Below, one piece after another: positions 8,167 through 18,547 of a stretch of DNA of 64,000 nucleotides. A program made the position numbers and the translations under genes. The DNA is taken from assembly GCA_024697225.1 (NCBI GenBank), contig JAILGA010000136.1:16259-80258 (forward strand), in the 5' to 3' direction. A model generated the notes under the pieces. It saw only the letters and a program-made list of their open reading frames with translations, did no database searches and was not told where the DNA came from. Each line of letters opens with the position of its first letter. Position 1 is the stretch's first letter. Source of the DNA: Lachnospiraceae bacterium. Lineage in GTDB: Bacteria > Bacillota > Clostridia > Lachnospirales > Lachnospiraceae.

Positions 8167-9743
8167 CTAAACACTTCCTTTACCGCATCGGCTATGTCAC
8201 CCGCACTCATCGCAGCCTCTCCGAGCACGGCGGCAGCCGCATCACCCGCGATACCGTGGATATATGCGCCGACAGAGGCAGGATCCCCTATCTTTGTTCC
8301 GCGAAGAGAGAGCGCGCCGATCATACCGGCAAGCACATCACCGCTGCCGGCTGTGGCCATTCCGCTGTTTCCCGTCAGATTTATAACGCTTTCGTCCCGG
8401 CCGGCCTGTGCCGTGACTGAGCGCGAATCCTTCAGGAGCAGCGTGCACTTCAGATCCCCGGCAGTCCTTCGGGCTGCATCTACAACATCCTTCTTTACAT
8501 CTGCGATCTCCATGCCTGAGAGTCTCGCAAATTCACCGACATGGGGAGTGAGCACAGGCTGGACTCCTTTTTCGGCATACGCTCTCAGACTCTCCTTAAA
8601 TTCTTCATTCCCGGAAATGATATTGATTGCATCCGCATCTATCACAAGCGGTATCTCACACTCGTCAAGGACCAGGCCCAGCATGGCTTTTGCTCTCTCG
8701 TCGGTTCCTATTCCGGGGCCTATCACACAGGCTCCGGCCCACGGAAGAATATTGCCCAGTCTTTCCAGAGTCCTGTCAACGGGTTCCTCTTCATCCCACA
8801 CATCCACGAGAGTCTCGGGTACAGTTGACAACAGCGCAGTCCGGTTTTTCTTCTCGGTGAAAACCTTTGTCATACCGGCGCCCACTGCCATCGCACCCCT
8901 TGCACACAGGATCGCCGCACCGCCGATACAGCCGTTCCCCGCTATTATAAGCAGTTTTCCGTAATCACCTTTGTTAAATGAACCGTTTCTTGGCGGCAAA
9001 AGCTCCTCCGGCGCCTCGCTGTATGCCCTGACAGAGGGAAGTCTCTCAAGAAAGCTCTCGGCAGTTATACCCGCATCCGCCTTTATGATCCTTCCGGCAT
9101 AAGCGGTCCCGGGATACAGCACCAGTCCTCTCTTTTTGTGGTTCATCGTCACCGTGAGATCCGCCTTCACGGCTATCCCGCACACCTCACCGTTATCACT
9201 GTTTATGCCGCTCGGCATATCGATGCTCACACAAGTCAGGCCCCCGTTCTCCTTATCCGTAAGGAGATTGATTAGAGACACCGCAGCGGCCTGTATGCCG
9301 GAGAGCGGTCTCGAAACGCCCGTACCGAATATCGCGTCGACCACATAGTCAAATCTCCATTCAGTAACCATCCTCACCGCCTCGACCTCATCGGTCTGCC
9401 TTAGGCAAATGAGAGGAACGGAGTATTTCATGGCAGTATCGAGCTGATCTCGTGCAGCAGGACTCAGATCGGCTATCTCACCCACCGTCACAAGAAGGGT
9501 CTGCAAGCCTCTCTGATGCAGTATCCTGGCTACCGCCATGCCGTCGCCGCCGTTGCCTCCTGCTCCCGCAAAAATGAGTACCCTGGGCGCGCTGTTTAGC
9601 CCTTTTCCGGCATGATCGCTCATTATTGCGTTCACCACCTCCAGTGCCGCTCTCTCCATAAGAACAGCGCCGGAGAGTCCGAACACCCGGGACGTATTAA
9701 TGTCCGCAAGTCTCATCTCTTCAGCGTTAACTATATATTCCAT
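8163..9743 (-). CDS. nnr: bifunctional NAD(P)H-hydrate epimerase / ADP-dependent dehydratase
   Basis: YjeF-N (GAGGNGGDGMAVARIL) plus carbohydrate kinase-like C-domain (GNSGMATAGSGDVLAGMIGAL). Confidence 0.93.
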   Translation of the reverse strand: MEYIVNAEEMRLADINTSRVFGLSGAVLMERAALEVVNAIMSDHAGKGLNSAPRVLIFAGAGGNGGDGMAVARILHQRGLQTLLVTVGEIADLSPAARDQLDTAMKYSVPLICLRQTDEVEAVRMVTEWRFDYVVDAIFGTGVSRPLSGIQAAAVSLINLLTDKENGGLTCVSIDMPSGINSDNGEVCGIAVKADLTVTMNHKKRGLVLYPGTAYAGRIIKADAGITAESFLERLPSVRAYSEAPEELLPPRNGSFNKGDYGKLLIIAGNGCIGGAAILCARGAMAVGAGMTKVFTEKKNRTALLSTVPETLVDVWDEEEPVDRTLERLGNILPWAGACVIGPGIGTDERAKAMLGLVLDECEIPLVIDADAINIISGNEEFKESLRAYAEKGVQPVLTPHVGEFARLSGMEIADVKKDVVDAARRTAGDLKCTLLLKDSRSVTAQAGRDESVINLTGNSGMATAGSGDVLAGMIGALSLRGTKIGDPASVGAYIHGIAGDAAAAVLGEAAMSAGDIADAVKEVFR

Positions 9744-9754
9744 ATCGGTTTTCC

Positions 9755-10438
9755 TTATCCTGCGGGATTTCCGCCCACGATACCGCCTTCAGCACCGCCT
9801 GCTCTGGAGTCGATATTCATGGTTCTGATGGGATGCTGTTTTTCGGGGTCGTAGCCAATATCAAAGATCTCGATGACCTCCGCCCCGAAAATGTCATGCA
9901 TATACGAATAAAGATTGAAATTCTCCACCTCTCTGCGCTGCTTCTCTATTATCTGCTTTTTCAGTTCTATGCGCGTCGCAGTGATCCACTTATCTATCTC
10001 TTCGATGTGATCGCTGTTTCTTTCGAGTTTCTCATAACAAATATCCATAGAGAGCATCATCAGCTTCATGTTCTTCTGATATATCTCTCTGGGAATATCT
10101 ATCAACTCGTCCTGATATTGCTCGATCCTGTCGTTGCAGTCGTTGATCAGCCGTGTGTGTTCATCAAGCTCTTTGGAGGCTTTTGACTTCTCTCCCTCCC
10201 TGGCCACTCTGTCACGAAGCTCCATTATTTCGCTCATGAGTTTCTTCTTGAGCGCCTTCACCTTTTTCTCATCATCGCGCAGCTTGGCCTGCTTCTCCAT
10301 GAGAGCATTGATATCATCCGCGAGTTCATCTATCTCCGGTGTCTTCTCTCTCTGGGTAAAAAGCTTGTGCCATTTGTTATCAAGCGTCAGTATAGGGAGA
10401 TCCTTGCCCTCAAGTGCCGCCCTGAAATCAGCTTTCAT
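9755..10438 (-). CDS. conserved coiled-coil protein of unknown function
   Basis: 227 aa, long heptad-like Lys/Glu-rich region, same strand as neighbours. Confidence 0.65.
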   Translation of the reverse strand: MKADFRAALEGKDLPILTLDNKWHKLFTQREKTPEIDELADDINALMEKQAKLRDDEKKVKALKKKLMSEIMELRDRVAREGEKSKASKELDEHTRLINDCNDRIEQYQDELIDIPREIYQKNMKLMMLSMDICYEKLERNSDHIEEIDKWITATRIELKKQIIEKQRREVENFNLYSYMHDIFGAEVIEIFDIGYDPEKQHPIRTMNIDSRAGGAEGGIVGGNPAG

Positions 10439-10463
10439 TTATACCTCGCTTTTGTTGCCCGTA

Positions 10464-10865
10464 TCACGTAGTCTCTTCGTGCCGCCCTTTCACGCTCATG
10501 AGCGTCTCTATGAGTGCATCTATTTCCCTCTGCGAGAGGACCGTAAGATCACCGACGCCGGTATCGGCATATTTGTGTTTTCCGTCATACTTTCTGATCT
10601 CGAACAGTGTTTCCACAAGAGAATCGATCTCCGGCTGCGTCAGCACACCTTGAGGTTCGGAATGGAACGCAGGCATCTCGATGTCTCCCTTCCTGTCCTT
10701 TGCCTCCCTGAGCGCATCGATCAGAGCATCTATCTCCTCCTGCGACAACACGCCGCCCTTGGCTGCTATCACATCGGTGAGTGTCTTTTCACCGCCGTCC
10801 TCACGCACCTCGTTCAGCGCATCAATAAGCGCATCGATCTCTCTCTGTGTTAATACTCTCTGCAT
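10464..10865 (-). CDS. tandem FliM/FliY N-peptide (LSQxEIDALI) repeat protein, putative CheY/REC docking hub
   Basis: Motifs VLTQREIDALIDAL (res 4), VLSQEEIDALIDAL (39), VLTQPEIDSLVETL (74), VLSQREIDALIETL (109); period exactly 35 aa. Confidence 0.85.
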   Translation of the reverse strand: MQRVLTQREIDALIDALNEVREDGGEKTLTDVIAAKGGVLSQEEIDALIDALREAKDRKGDIEMPAFHSEPQGVLTQPEIDSLVETLFEIRKYDGKHKYADTGVGDLTVLSQREIDALIETLMSVKGRHEETT

Positions 10866-10964
10866 CCGTAACCTCCGGTCATCTTGTGGCGGTCAATCTC
10901 CGCAGTCAACAGCTTAAGTTATTACAGTATACCACAAAAAGCACCTGCGTCAAAGAAAACACCG

Positions 10965-13900
10965 TCATGTATCTATATATTTTGCCAGCGTCTCCTCAAG
11001 TTTCCCCGAATTCACAGGTTTGGACAGATAGCCGTTAAAGCCCTCTCCCAGATAATACTCCGATGCATCACCGACTGCATTTGCCGTAAGAGCAATGACC
11101 GGCGTCTCGCTGTCTGTTTTTCTGATCTCGTGCAGGGTCTCTATCCCGTCCATCTCCGGCATCATGTGATCCAACAGCACTATATCAAAATGTCCGCCGG
11201 CAAGCTTTTCCAGACACTCCCTTCCGCTCATCGCGGTCGTAAGCCTCACTTTCGTCGGTCTAAGCAGCCCCTCCAGTACCTTGAGGTTCATGATGTTGTC
11301 ATCTACCGCCAGAACCTCAGCTTCAGGAGCAATAAACACAGGTTTGTACTCCTCCCTGCTGCCGGCCGTTTCATCATCGATCCTGAACTCTCCGATGGGA
11401 GTTGCGTCTATCACCTTCTGCTCCAGCGAAAAACCAAACGTAGACCCCTCACCGTACACGCTCTCGCACCTCAATTCGCCTCCCATCAGAGCCACGAACT
11501 GCCTTGAGATATCGAGTCCCAGACCTGTCCCCTGGATACCGCTGTTCCTCTTTTCATCAAGCCTCTCAAACGCCGAGAACAGCTTGTCCATATCCTCCTG
11601 TCTGATGCCTATTCCTGTGTCGCTCACGCTGTAATCCATGCGGACCATATCTCCTTCTCCGGGCACGGCATTTATCCTAAGGGTGAAGGAACCTTTTTCC
11701 GTATACTTTACGGAATTGGTCAGAAGATTCAGCAAAACCTGGCGTATCTTCCCGTCATCGCCGTACAGACGCGACGGAAGCCCGGGATCGATCTCGGTGT
11801 TGAACGTGAGATCCTTAGCCGCGCTTTTCACAAGGATCATCGTGATGAGTCCCCTGATCAGGGCGCGCGTGTCGTACTCCTTCTCAACCAGGTTCATCTT
11901 CCCGGACTCGATCTTGGAGAGATCCAGTATATCGTTGACTATGGAAAGCAAAGACTCCGATGCGTGCATGATGTCTCTCGCATAACCGGTCACCGTGGGA
12001 CTCGCATTCTCCCTGAGGATCAGCTCATCCATACCCATTATCGTGTTTATGGGCGTTCTGATCTCGTGACTCATATTGGCGAGGAATCTGGACTTGGCAC
12101 TGTTTGCGCGCTCGGCCTCATCCCTTGCCTGCCTGATCTCCTCATACTGCCTGTTGATTATCGTGGTCCGAAGGAACCACCACACAAAGAAGCCCGCAAA
12201 GAATATCGCCAGCGCCACAGCCGTGAGCTTGAACGCGAGCAAATCCACAAGCCTCGCGTCCTTCCTGATCTTAAAGGTTTCCTCCCTGAGAAGGGAATAA
12301 TCCGTGCTGTCAATGGTCTGTACATGAAGAGTGTAATCGCCGTAGGGAAGATTGGTATAAGACAACGGCACAAGCTCATTCTGATAAACCGTAAAGCCCT
12401 CATCGGCTGCACCCTCCAGGTACATCCTGACCAGCGGATTGGAGAGCGTGTAGTTGAGCACCGATGCATGAATCTGTATCCTTCTCGCGTTCTTAGGGAT
12501 AACATATACCCCGTCGTCATCCGCGGAGATTTTTGCATCATCGCAGGTGACACTCCCCAGCCTGATAAAGTATGAGGTGTCAAAGGAATTGTAATCGAGC
12601 GTGGATATCTGTCTCACACCATCCGTGCAGCAAAGAAGCAGTGTGCCGTTATTATCCAGCATTGCATTCCATGCATTTGCCGTAAGCGTAGTGTCAAAGC
12701 CTCTCGAATAATCAAGCAGCGCATATCTGTACTCACCGTTTTCCACGAGATCCTCGAGATGCACTATGAAAATCCCGGCACTTGACGAGATCCATGCCTC
12801 ATTTCCGCCGACAACGCGCACATCATAGTTGTTGCTGTAGGGGAAAGCATCCAGTTTCGTCACCGATACTCTGTCATCGTAGTAGAGGGCGTTGCTGGTC
12901 ACGTAGATAAATCCCCCCCTGCATGGCACTATCCTGAGCACTACCAGAGTATCCAGTCCGTCTTCGTTTCCCTTGTGACCTATGACCTTCTTGTTCTTTA
13001 TGTAATATATGCCCGCGCCGTCCGTGCCCGCTATTACAGTATTGTTATCCTCAACCATCGTGAGTATCTGCGGTGCGTCCAACCCCTCGTTCTCGCCGAG
13101 CACTCCCGTCACCCTGTCGTTTTCGATATAGGTCAGGCCCAGATTGCTCGCTGCCAGTATCGTTCCATCCGAGAGCTCCATAACATATCTGAACCTGCCG
13201 CCCATAGTTCCGACAGATTCATTGAACTCCTTTGTCGTCCCGTCCGGACTGATCTTCACCAGACCTGCCTTTCCATATGTGCTGACCCACACATTTCCCT
13301 TACTGTCCGAGGCTATGTGTCTGACTCTCACACCTTCAAACTGCTTAAGGAACGGATAGGATCTCCTGACAAATGTATTCTTGTCAAGCACCTCAAGTCC
13401 GCTGTCCATGCCGATATACAGATCATCTCCCTCGACAAGAAGCGCGTTTACCACATCACTGTCTATCCCCGCAAGTACAAATACATTCACAAAGGGATTT
13501 TGGGAATACTCAAGGACTCCCTGCTTGTTTGATACGAACCACACATTGCCCTGATAATCTATAATGGCATCACTCACGGAACTGTCAAATCTGTCCTGCA
13601 TCAGCGGTGTCACATATCCTTCATCGGACACATAGCCCAGGCCGTTTTCCGCACAGAAAAAATATCCGCTGGTGGCTTCGTCATAAACTATGTGGTTAAA
13701 GTATGAAATATCTCCTGTGCTTATGCTCCTTAACCTTTTTATCCTGGAACCGTCAAATCTCATCCTGATCATTTCCGTCGTCGATGTGCCCACAAGATAT
13801 CCGCCCTTTCCGTCGGCGGAAACAGCCTCATAATACACACCGTCCTCATCGAGTGTATCGGTTTCGATCAGAGTTCTGTCCTTAAGGAAAAAGAGCAGAC

Positions 13901-14504
13901 CTCCGTTGGTGACGCCCGCTATCACACCCCTGCCGTCATGAGTCATGGATCTTACACCTGTCAGATCGCTCCATTCCTCATGAGTGTCAATATTTCCGCT
14001 GTCCGCGTCTATGACAGACATATAGGACACAGTACCCACATAAAGATCTCCTCTGTCATTTTCGCACAGAGACCTTATGGAATTTGAGGCCAGTCCGTCC
14101 CCGGCAGTGTAGAAAATAAGTTCATCGTCTGCAACATCATAGCAGCACAGACCGCTGTCATTGGTGCCTATCCACAGTCTTCCCCTGCTGTCCGCGTAAA
14201 GCTCCGTGACGCTGTTTATGCGTTCATCGAGCGAGATCTTTTCAAATCGCGAACCGTCATATCTGTAGAGCCCCGAATAAGTTCCGGCCCACAGATAGCC
14301 GTCCTTAGTCTGCGCTATGGCATTTATCTCGGCAGAAGCCAGACCATGATCGGCTCCGTACGATCTCGCCTCGTATTCTGCAATAAAATCCCTTGATGAC
14401 AACCCAGGATCATCTGCCGCATTAGCTGCCGGGCATGGAAGTATAAGTAATAAAACAACGATCCAGAATACGGCTGCTGCATTCTTTAGCATAGCTGATC
14501 TCAT
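10965..14504 (-). CDS. hybrid sensor histidine kinase: regulator propeller repeats, Y_Y_Y-like domain, TM, HisKA, HATPase, REC
   Basis: Propeller-like DGYLWAGTYSGLYRYDG/RLWIGTNDSGLCCYD; NMSHEIRTPINTIMGMDELIL; GTGLGLDISRQ; VLLDHMMPEMDGI. Confidence 0.93.
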   Translation of the reverse strand: MRSAMLKNAAAVFWIVVLLLILPCPAANAADDPGLSSRDFIAEYEARSYGADHGLASAEINAIAQTKDGYLWAGTYSGLYRYDGSRFEKISLDERINSVTELYADSRGRLWIGTNDSGLCCYDVADDELIFYTAGDGLASNSIRSLCENDRGDLYVGTVSYMSVIDADSGNIDTHEEWSDLTGVRSMTHDGRGVIAGVTNGGLLFFLKDRTLIETDTLDEDGVYYEAVSADGKGGYLVGTSTTEMIRMRFDGSRIKRLRSISTGDISYFNHIVYDEATSGYFFCAENGLGYVSDEGYVTPLMQDRFDSSVSDAIIDYQGNVWFVSNKQGVLEYSQNPFVNVFVLAGIDSDVVNALLVEGDDLYIGMDSGLEVLDKNTFVRRSYPFLKQFEGVRVRHIASDSKGNVWVSTYGKAGLVKISPDGTTKEFNESVGTMGGRFRYVMELSDGTILAASNLGLTYIENDRVTGVLGENEGLDAPQILTMVEDNNTVIAGTDGAGIYYIKNKKVIGHKGNEDGLDTLVVLRIVPCRGGFIYVTSNALYYDDRVSVTKLDAFPYSNNYDVRVVGGNEAWISSSAGIFIVHLEDLVENGEYRYALLDYSRGFDTTLTANAWNAMLDNNGTLLLCCTDGVRQISTLDYNSFDTSYFIRLGSVTCDDAKISADDDGVYVIPKNARRIQIHASVLNYTLSNPLVRMYLEGAADEGFTVYQNELVPLSYTNLPYGDYTLHVQTIDSTDYSLLREETFKIRKDARLVDLLAFKLTAVALAIFFAGFFVWWFLRTTIINRQYEEIRQARDEAERANSAKSRFLANMSHEIRTPINTIMGMDELILRENASPTVTGYARDIMHASESLLSIVNDILDLSKIESGKMNLVEKEYDTRALIRGLITMILVKSAAKDLTFNTEIDPGLPSRLYGDDGKIRQVLLNLLTNSVKYTEKGSFTLRINAVPGEGDMVRMDYSVSDTGIGIRQEDMDKLFSAFERLDEKRNSGIQGTGLGLDISRQFVALMGGELRCESVYGEGSTFGFSLEQKVIDATPIGEFRIDDETAGSREEYKPVFIAPEAEVLAVDDNIMNLKVLEGLLRPTKVRLTTAMSGRECLEKLAGGHFDIVLLDHMMPEMDGIETLHEIRKTDSETPVIALTANAVGDASEYYLGEGFNGYLSKPVNSGKLEETLAKYIDT

Positions 14505-14523
14505 CTGACCGACCTCCGGTTCC

Positions 14524-15276
14524 TCATGCCAAAGCCTTTTTTATGGCGGCCACAAGTGTCTCCCTGACAGCGGGCTTGAGCATATACCCTGACGGCTTCA
14601 GCGCGAGAACCGCCTGAATATGCTGTCTGTCATTAACTCCCGTCAAAAAGACGACCGGTATGTCTGCAATATCCTCCTCGCTTCTTATCATCTCAAGAGT
14701 CTGCTTCCCATCGCACACAGGCATCTCGTAGTCAAGAAGGATGAGATCCGGGCGTCTTTTCCCTATCATCGTCATTGCCTTCATCCCGGAGGTCGCAAGT
14801 GTCACATCGAATTCATCATCCAGCATCGTCTTGATACTGCGAAGCGTTGCGGCATTATCATCCACCACCAGTATGGACGGGCGGTTATCTTCATCATGTC
14901 CGCCCCTGGTCACGGGATCGAGTTCGAGGCGTTTCGCAATGGCTTTTTCTACATCAGCGTTATCTATAGGCCGTATAAGATTTTCGAACTGGGAGTTTTC
15001 AAAGAACCTGAGGAAGTTTCTCCGCTCGCCTTCGGTTCCTATCGTAACGACCGGAATATCGGGATACTGCATTTCCATCACGTTGAAGATGTCGCGCTGC
15101 ACATCTCCCATGCCTATCAGGCTGACAAGCACGAGATCGGGGTGTACTACCTTCATCATCCCGCCAAAAACCTGCGCGCTCTCGGAGCTTACCTGCACCT
15201 TGTACCATTTTGACAGATATGCATTCAGATCCTTTACGGTTTCATTGAGCTTTCCGACTACCAGTATGGTCTTCAT
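14524..15276 (-). CDS. REC dyad protein: degenerate receiver plus intact receiver, no output domain
   Basis: ILVVDDNAATLRSI...DLILLDYEMPVCDG second REC; first REC has PDLVLVSLIGMGD at the phospho-Asp region. AAGGAGAGAGGT RBS before ATG 15276. Confidence 0.85.
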   Translation of the reverse strand: MKTILVVGKLNETVKDLNAYLSKWYKVQVSSESAQVFGGMMKVVHPDLVLVSLIGMGDVQRDIFNVMEMQYPDIPVVTIGTEGERRNFLRFFENSQFENLIRPIDNADVEKAIAKRLELDPVTRGGHDEDNRPSILVVDDNAATLRSIKTMLDDEFDVTLATSGMKAMTMIGKRRPDLILLDYEMPVCDGKQTLEMIRSEEDIADIPVVFLTGVNDRQHIQAVLALKPSGYMLKPAVRETLVAAIKKALA

Positions 15277-15295
15277 ACCTCTCTCCTTTACTGTA

Positions 15296-16813
15296 TTACA
15301 GTGAAACACCGAGTATTTCGGCCAACTTCTGTACATTTTCATCCGCAAGATCAGTGTCCAGATCCGTCACTGAAGCCTTAAGCGCCGCGAACACATCCTC
15401 TGCTTCCCGGGGATATGAATACTTCGACAACTCCTTAACCGCTTCATCGGCGGCATCCACGTCCATATCCTCCATGGCGTTCTTCACAAGCATAAGCATG
15501 GCACATACCACATCCGGATCGTATGCCGTCTTTTCTTCCGCATTGTTTTCGCCGCAGCCGAACACGCCCTTAAGCTTGTCTCTGTAGGAGCGCCAGCTTT
15601 TCTGAAACATGCCGTGGGCGCCCAGTATTGCCTCCTTATCGCCGTCTCTTGCGGCGTATTCAAGAAGCGCGGCCGTACCGGCAAGAGGCACTATGCCCAC
15701 CGTCGCCGCGGAGCTCTTCATCCCGTGAACCTGTATCCTGTATGATGAAAGATCGTTTTCGTCGCCCCGGTTTTTTACCGCATCGTAAAAATCTTCCAGT
15801 CTGTCCGCCTGTATGTCAATAAGTTCGTAAAAGGTTCTCACGCCCTCTTCCAGCATGTTTCTGTCGCGAAGATAAAGACGTGCTATATTCCAGTCTGTTC
15901 CCTCCACCAAAGGCAGCTCCTGCTCCACCGTGTCCATATCATAAACCGTATCACCAGACGGCTTTTGCCTTACATTTTCATCTCTGTTATGATCATGCAT
16001 TGCATCAGTGGTCTTTTGCTGCCGTTCATCCTCATCCGCATTCTGATCATGCATGGCTTCGGCGATCTTCGTCAGCTGCTCAAGCTCCTCGGATTTTTTA
16101 GCCAGCTCTCTCGAAGACTTCTCAACGGTCACCCTGTATTCCATGAACATAGCATATATCTGGATCACCGTCATGGTCATCATGAATGCGCCGATACCGC
16201 CCAGCCTTGTATTTACACGTATATCGCCGTCATACATGCCGTTCTCACGAAATGCCAGTCTGAGGATCCCTGTCACGGGAAGCGCTATCAGCGCGGCGCT
16301 CTCCCAGTAGATGCGACCGTAGCCCTGCTGACCGCCGTGCCATTTGAAAAGAGTATAGACCACTGATGCCGCGGACACCGCAAGTATGAACAGAGCAAAT
16401 AACTCCGTGACCACCCTCTCCTTCGGCAGGACAAAGAACAGGATCATGAGATAGATCGCAAGTCCGGCGTCAAAAACAAGTATTCTCCTTAACCGGACCG
16501 CGAGATCCTTTCTCACCACGAGACAGTAATATATCATCAGGATATGCGGAGTCCAGAGATAGATTATCTGACCTGCGGCAATCCCGGGTGCGCCGTGATT
16601 TGACACACCGTATGATCTGTCGGGATCAAAAAGGCAGCTGATGAGCGTCAAAAGTCCGAACAATCCCACGAGCATCAAACCCTTTGTCCTTCCGCCCAGA
16701 TACAGTCTGACTGTATCCATAACCACCAGCAGTATCACGCACAGAACGATAAGGATGATACAGCTTACGCCGAACATCACGCCGTTCCACACATCAACGG
16801 ACACCATCGTCAC
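15296..16813 (-). CDS. polytopic membrane protein with HPt domain and C-terminal extension, no kinase domain
   Basis: About 7 hydrophobic helices, then HPt signature IQVHGMKSSAATVG. Confidence 0.8.
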   Translation of the reverse strand: MTMVSVDVWNGVMFGVSCIILIVLCVILLVVMDTVRLYLGGRTKGLMLVGLFGLLTLISCLFDPDRSYGVSNHGAPGIAAGQIIYLWTPHILMIYYCLVVRKDLAVRLRRILVFDAGLAIYLMILFFVLPKERVVTELFALFILAVSAASVVYTLFKWHGGQQGYGRIYWESAALIALPVTGILRLAFRENGMYDGDIRVNTRLGGIGAFMMTMTVIQIYAMFMEYRVTVEKSSRELAKKSEELEQLTKIAEAMHDQNADEDERQQKTTDAMHDHNRDENVRQKPSGDTVYDMDTVEQELPLVEGTDWNIARLYLRDRNMLEEGVRTFYELIDIQADRLEDFYDAVKNRGDENDLSSYRIQVHGMKSSAATVGIVPLAGTAALLEYAARDGDKEAILGAHGMFQKSWRSYRDKLKGVFGCGENNAEEKTAYDPDVVCAMLMLVKNAMEDMDVDAADEAVKELSKYSYPREAEDVFAALKASVTDLDTDLADENVQKLAEILGVSL

Positions 16814-18531
16814 CTCTGCGCAAGCCTCACGTGATAGATCCTTGCTTCATACGGCTCAAATTCCATCTTTTCCGGAAGCACCTCCTTCGGACAACGCTCG
16901 GGATCCAGGTGGTCGAACCGGCTTATATCACCGGAATTGGACAGCATGAGTCTCGCTCTTACGCCTCTGTATTCCGGCGGTATTTCAACCTGCGACCTCG
17001 TCTTTGACAGTGAACACAGTATCAGATATCTGTTGTTCCCGAGCTTTCGTTCATAGGTGTAGATATTTTTATCCTGCGGGTAGTATTCTTTATATGATCC
17101 CCGCAATAATGTGCCGCTCTTCTTTCTCAGTTTCAGACAAAGTCTGTAAAAATTCAATATGCTGTCAGGATCTTTTTCTTCAGTCTCGACGTTGACCGCC
17201 CTGTAATTGGGATTGACGGCGAACCAGGGCTCGCTTTCTGAAAAGCCCGCATTTTTGCCCGGATTCCACTGCATCGGTGTCCTCGCCGAATCCCTGCTGG
17301 AGTGATGTATCAGTTTCATGCGCTTATGCAGGGGCTGTCCCGTGAAGAACCTCTCAAAGTTGTCAATGCTCGAAATATCCATATAATCCCTGATGGACCT
17401 TAGCCGGATATTGGTCATTCCGATCTCCTGACCCTGATAGACAAAGGGCGTGCCCTGCTGGAAGATATAGGACACCGCAAGGGCTTTCCCGCTCATCTTC
17501 CAGAAGCTCTCGCTCCCGTATCTGCTTATGATCCTCGGATGATCGTGATTCTCGATGTAAAGAGCATTCCACCCCCTGCCGTTTATCGTTTCCTGCCAGT
17601 GCGTGAAAGCCTTTTTCATACTGACCAGCGAAAACGGTCTCGGGATGTATTCGGTAAATCTGCAGTCAGCCATCATATGGTCAAAGGATATCATCATGTC
17701 CATCACCGGCCTGTCGCCTGTCAGATACATGAGAGCCGTGTCCGCTTTGGTCATGGGGCCTTCACCGATCTGTACGATGCCGTCGTATTCCCTGCAGACT
17801 TCCCTGAACTCAGACAGATACTCCAGAATGTGCGGGCCGTCCTTATAGTGCATCATTCCGTTTATTGCGGGCAAAAGCGGCAGTCCGTCAGGCAAACCCT
17901 CCCTCTTGGAGATGAAGGTGATCACGTCCATTCTGAAGCCGTTTACACCCATATCCAGCCAGAACCGGATGATTGATTTTATCTCCTCGCGGACCTTGGG
18001 GTTATCCATATTCAGATCGGGCTGCTTTTTTGCAAAGAGATGCAGATAGTACTGATCTCTCGTACCCTCGTATTCCCAGGCGCTGCCTCCGAACATGGAA
18101 TTCCAGTTGTTGGGTTTTTTCCGCCATATATAGTAATCCCTGTAAGGGTTGTCCTCGCCCTTTCTGCTCTCAATGAACCAGGGATGCTCGTCGGAGGTGT
18201 GATTGATAACAAGATCCATTATGATCTTAAGCCCCAGACTGTGCGCTTTATCCAACACTTTCTTAAACTGCTCCAGATCGCCGTAATCAGGATGAATGTT
18301 TTTATAATCCGAAATATCATATCCAAAATCGGCATTGGGCGAAGGATAGAGCGGCGAGAACCATATGGCGTCAACTCCAAGGCTCTTTATATACTCAAGC
18401 CTGTCATAAACACCGTACAGATCACCTATGCCGTCCCCGTTTCCGTCGGCATAGCTTCTCACCCATATCTGATATATGGATGCCCTCTTAAACCAGGGCA
18501 GATCTCCTTTTATATCAAAATGCCTCATCAT
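16810..18531 (-). CDS. GH13 alpha-glucosidase / oligo-1,6-glucosidase-like
   Basis: IYQIWVRSYADGNGDGIGDLYGVYDRLEYIKSLGVDAIWFSP, GVNGFRMDVI, YIENHDHPR. Confidence 0.93.
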   Translation of the reverse strand: MMRHFDIKGDLPWFKRASIYQIWVRSYADGNGDGIGDLYGVYDRLEYIKSLGVDAIWFSPLYPSPNADFGYDISDYKNIHPDYGDLEQFKKVLDKAHSLGLKIIMDLVINHTSDEHPWFIESRKGEDNPYRDYYIWRKKPNNWNSMFGGSAWEYEGTRDQYYLHLFAKKQPDLNMDNPKVREEIKSIIRFWLDMGVNGFRMDVITFISKREGLPDGLPLLPAINGMMHYKDGPHILEYLSEFREVCREYDGIVQIGEGPMTKADTALMYLTGDRPVMDMMISFDHMMADCRFTEYIPRPFSLVSMKKAFTHWQETINGRGWNALYIENHDHPRIISRYGSESFWKMSGKALAVSYIFQQGTPFVYQGQEIGMTNIRLRSIRDYMDISSIDNFERFFTGQPLHKRMKLIHHSSRDSARTPMQWNPGKNAGFSESEPWFAVNPNYRAVNVETEEKDPDSILNFYRLCLKLRKKSGTLLRGSYKEYYPQDKNIYTYERKLGNNRYLILCSLSKTRSQVEIPPEYRGVRARLMLSNSGDISRFDHLDPERCPKEVLPEKMEFEPYEARIYHVRLAQR

Positions 18532-18547
18532 TGAAAAACATAAGCCT

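Noticed and set aside
10464-10865. Genuine flagellar switch gene fliM/fliY/fliN
   Set aside because: Only the N-terminal docking peptides are present, repeated; no SpoA/FliN or CheC-like domain.
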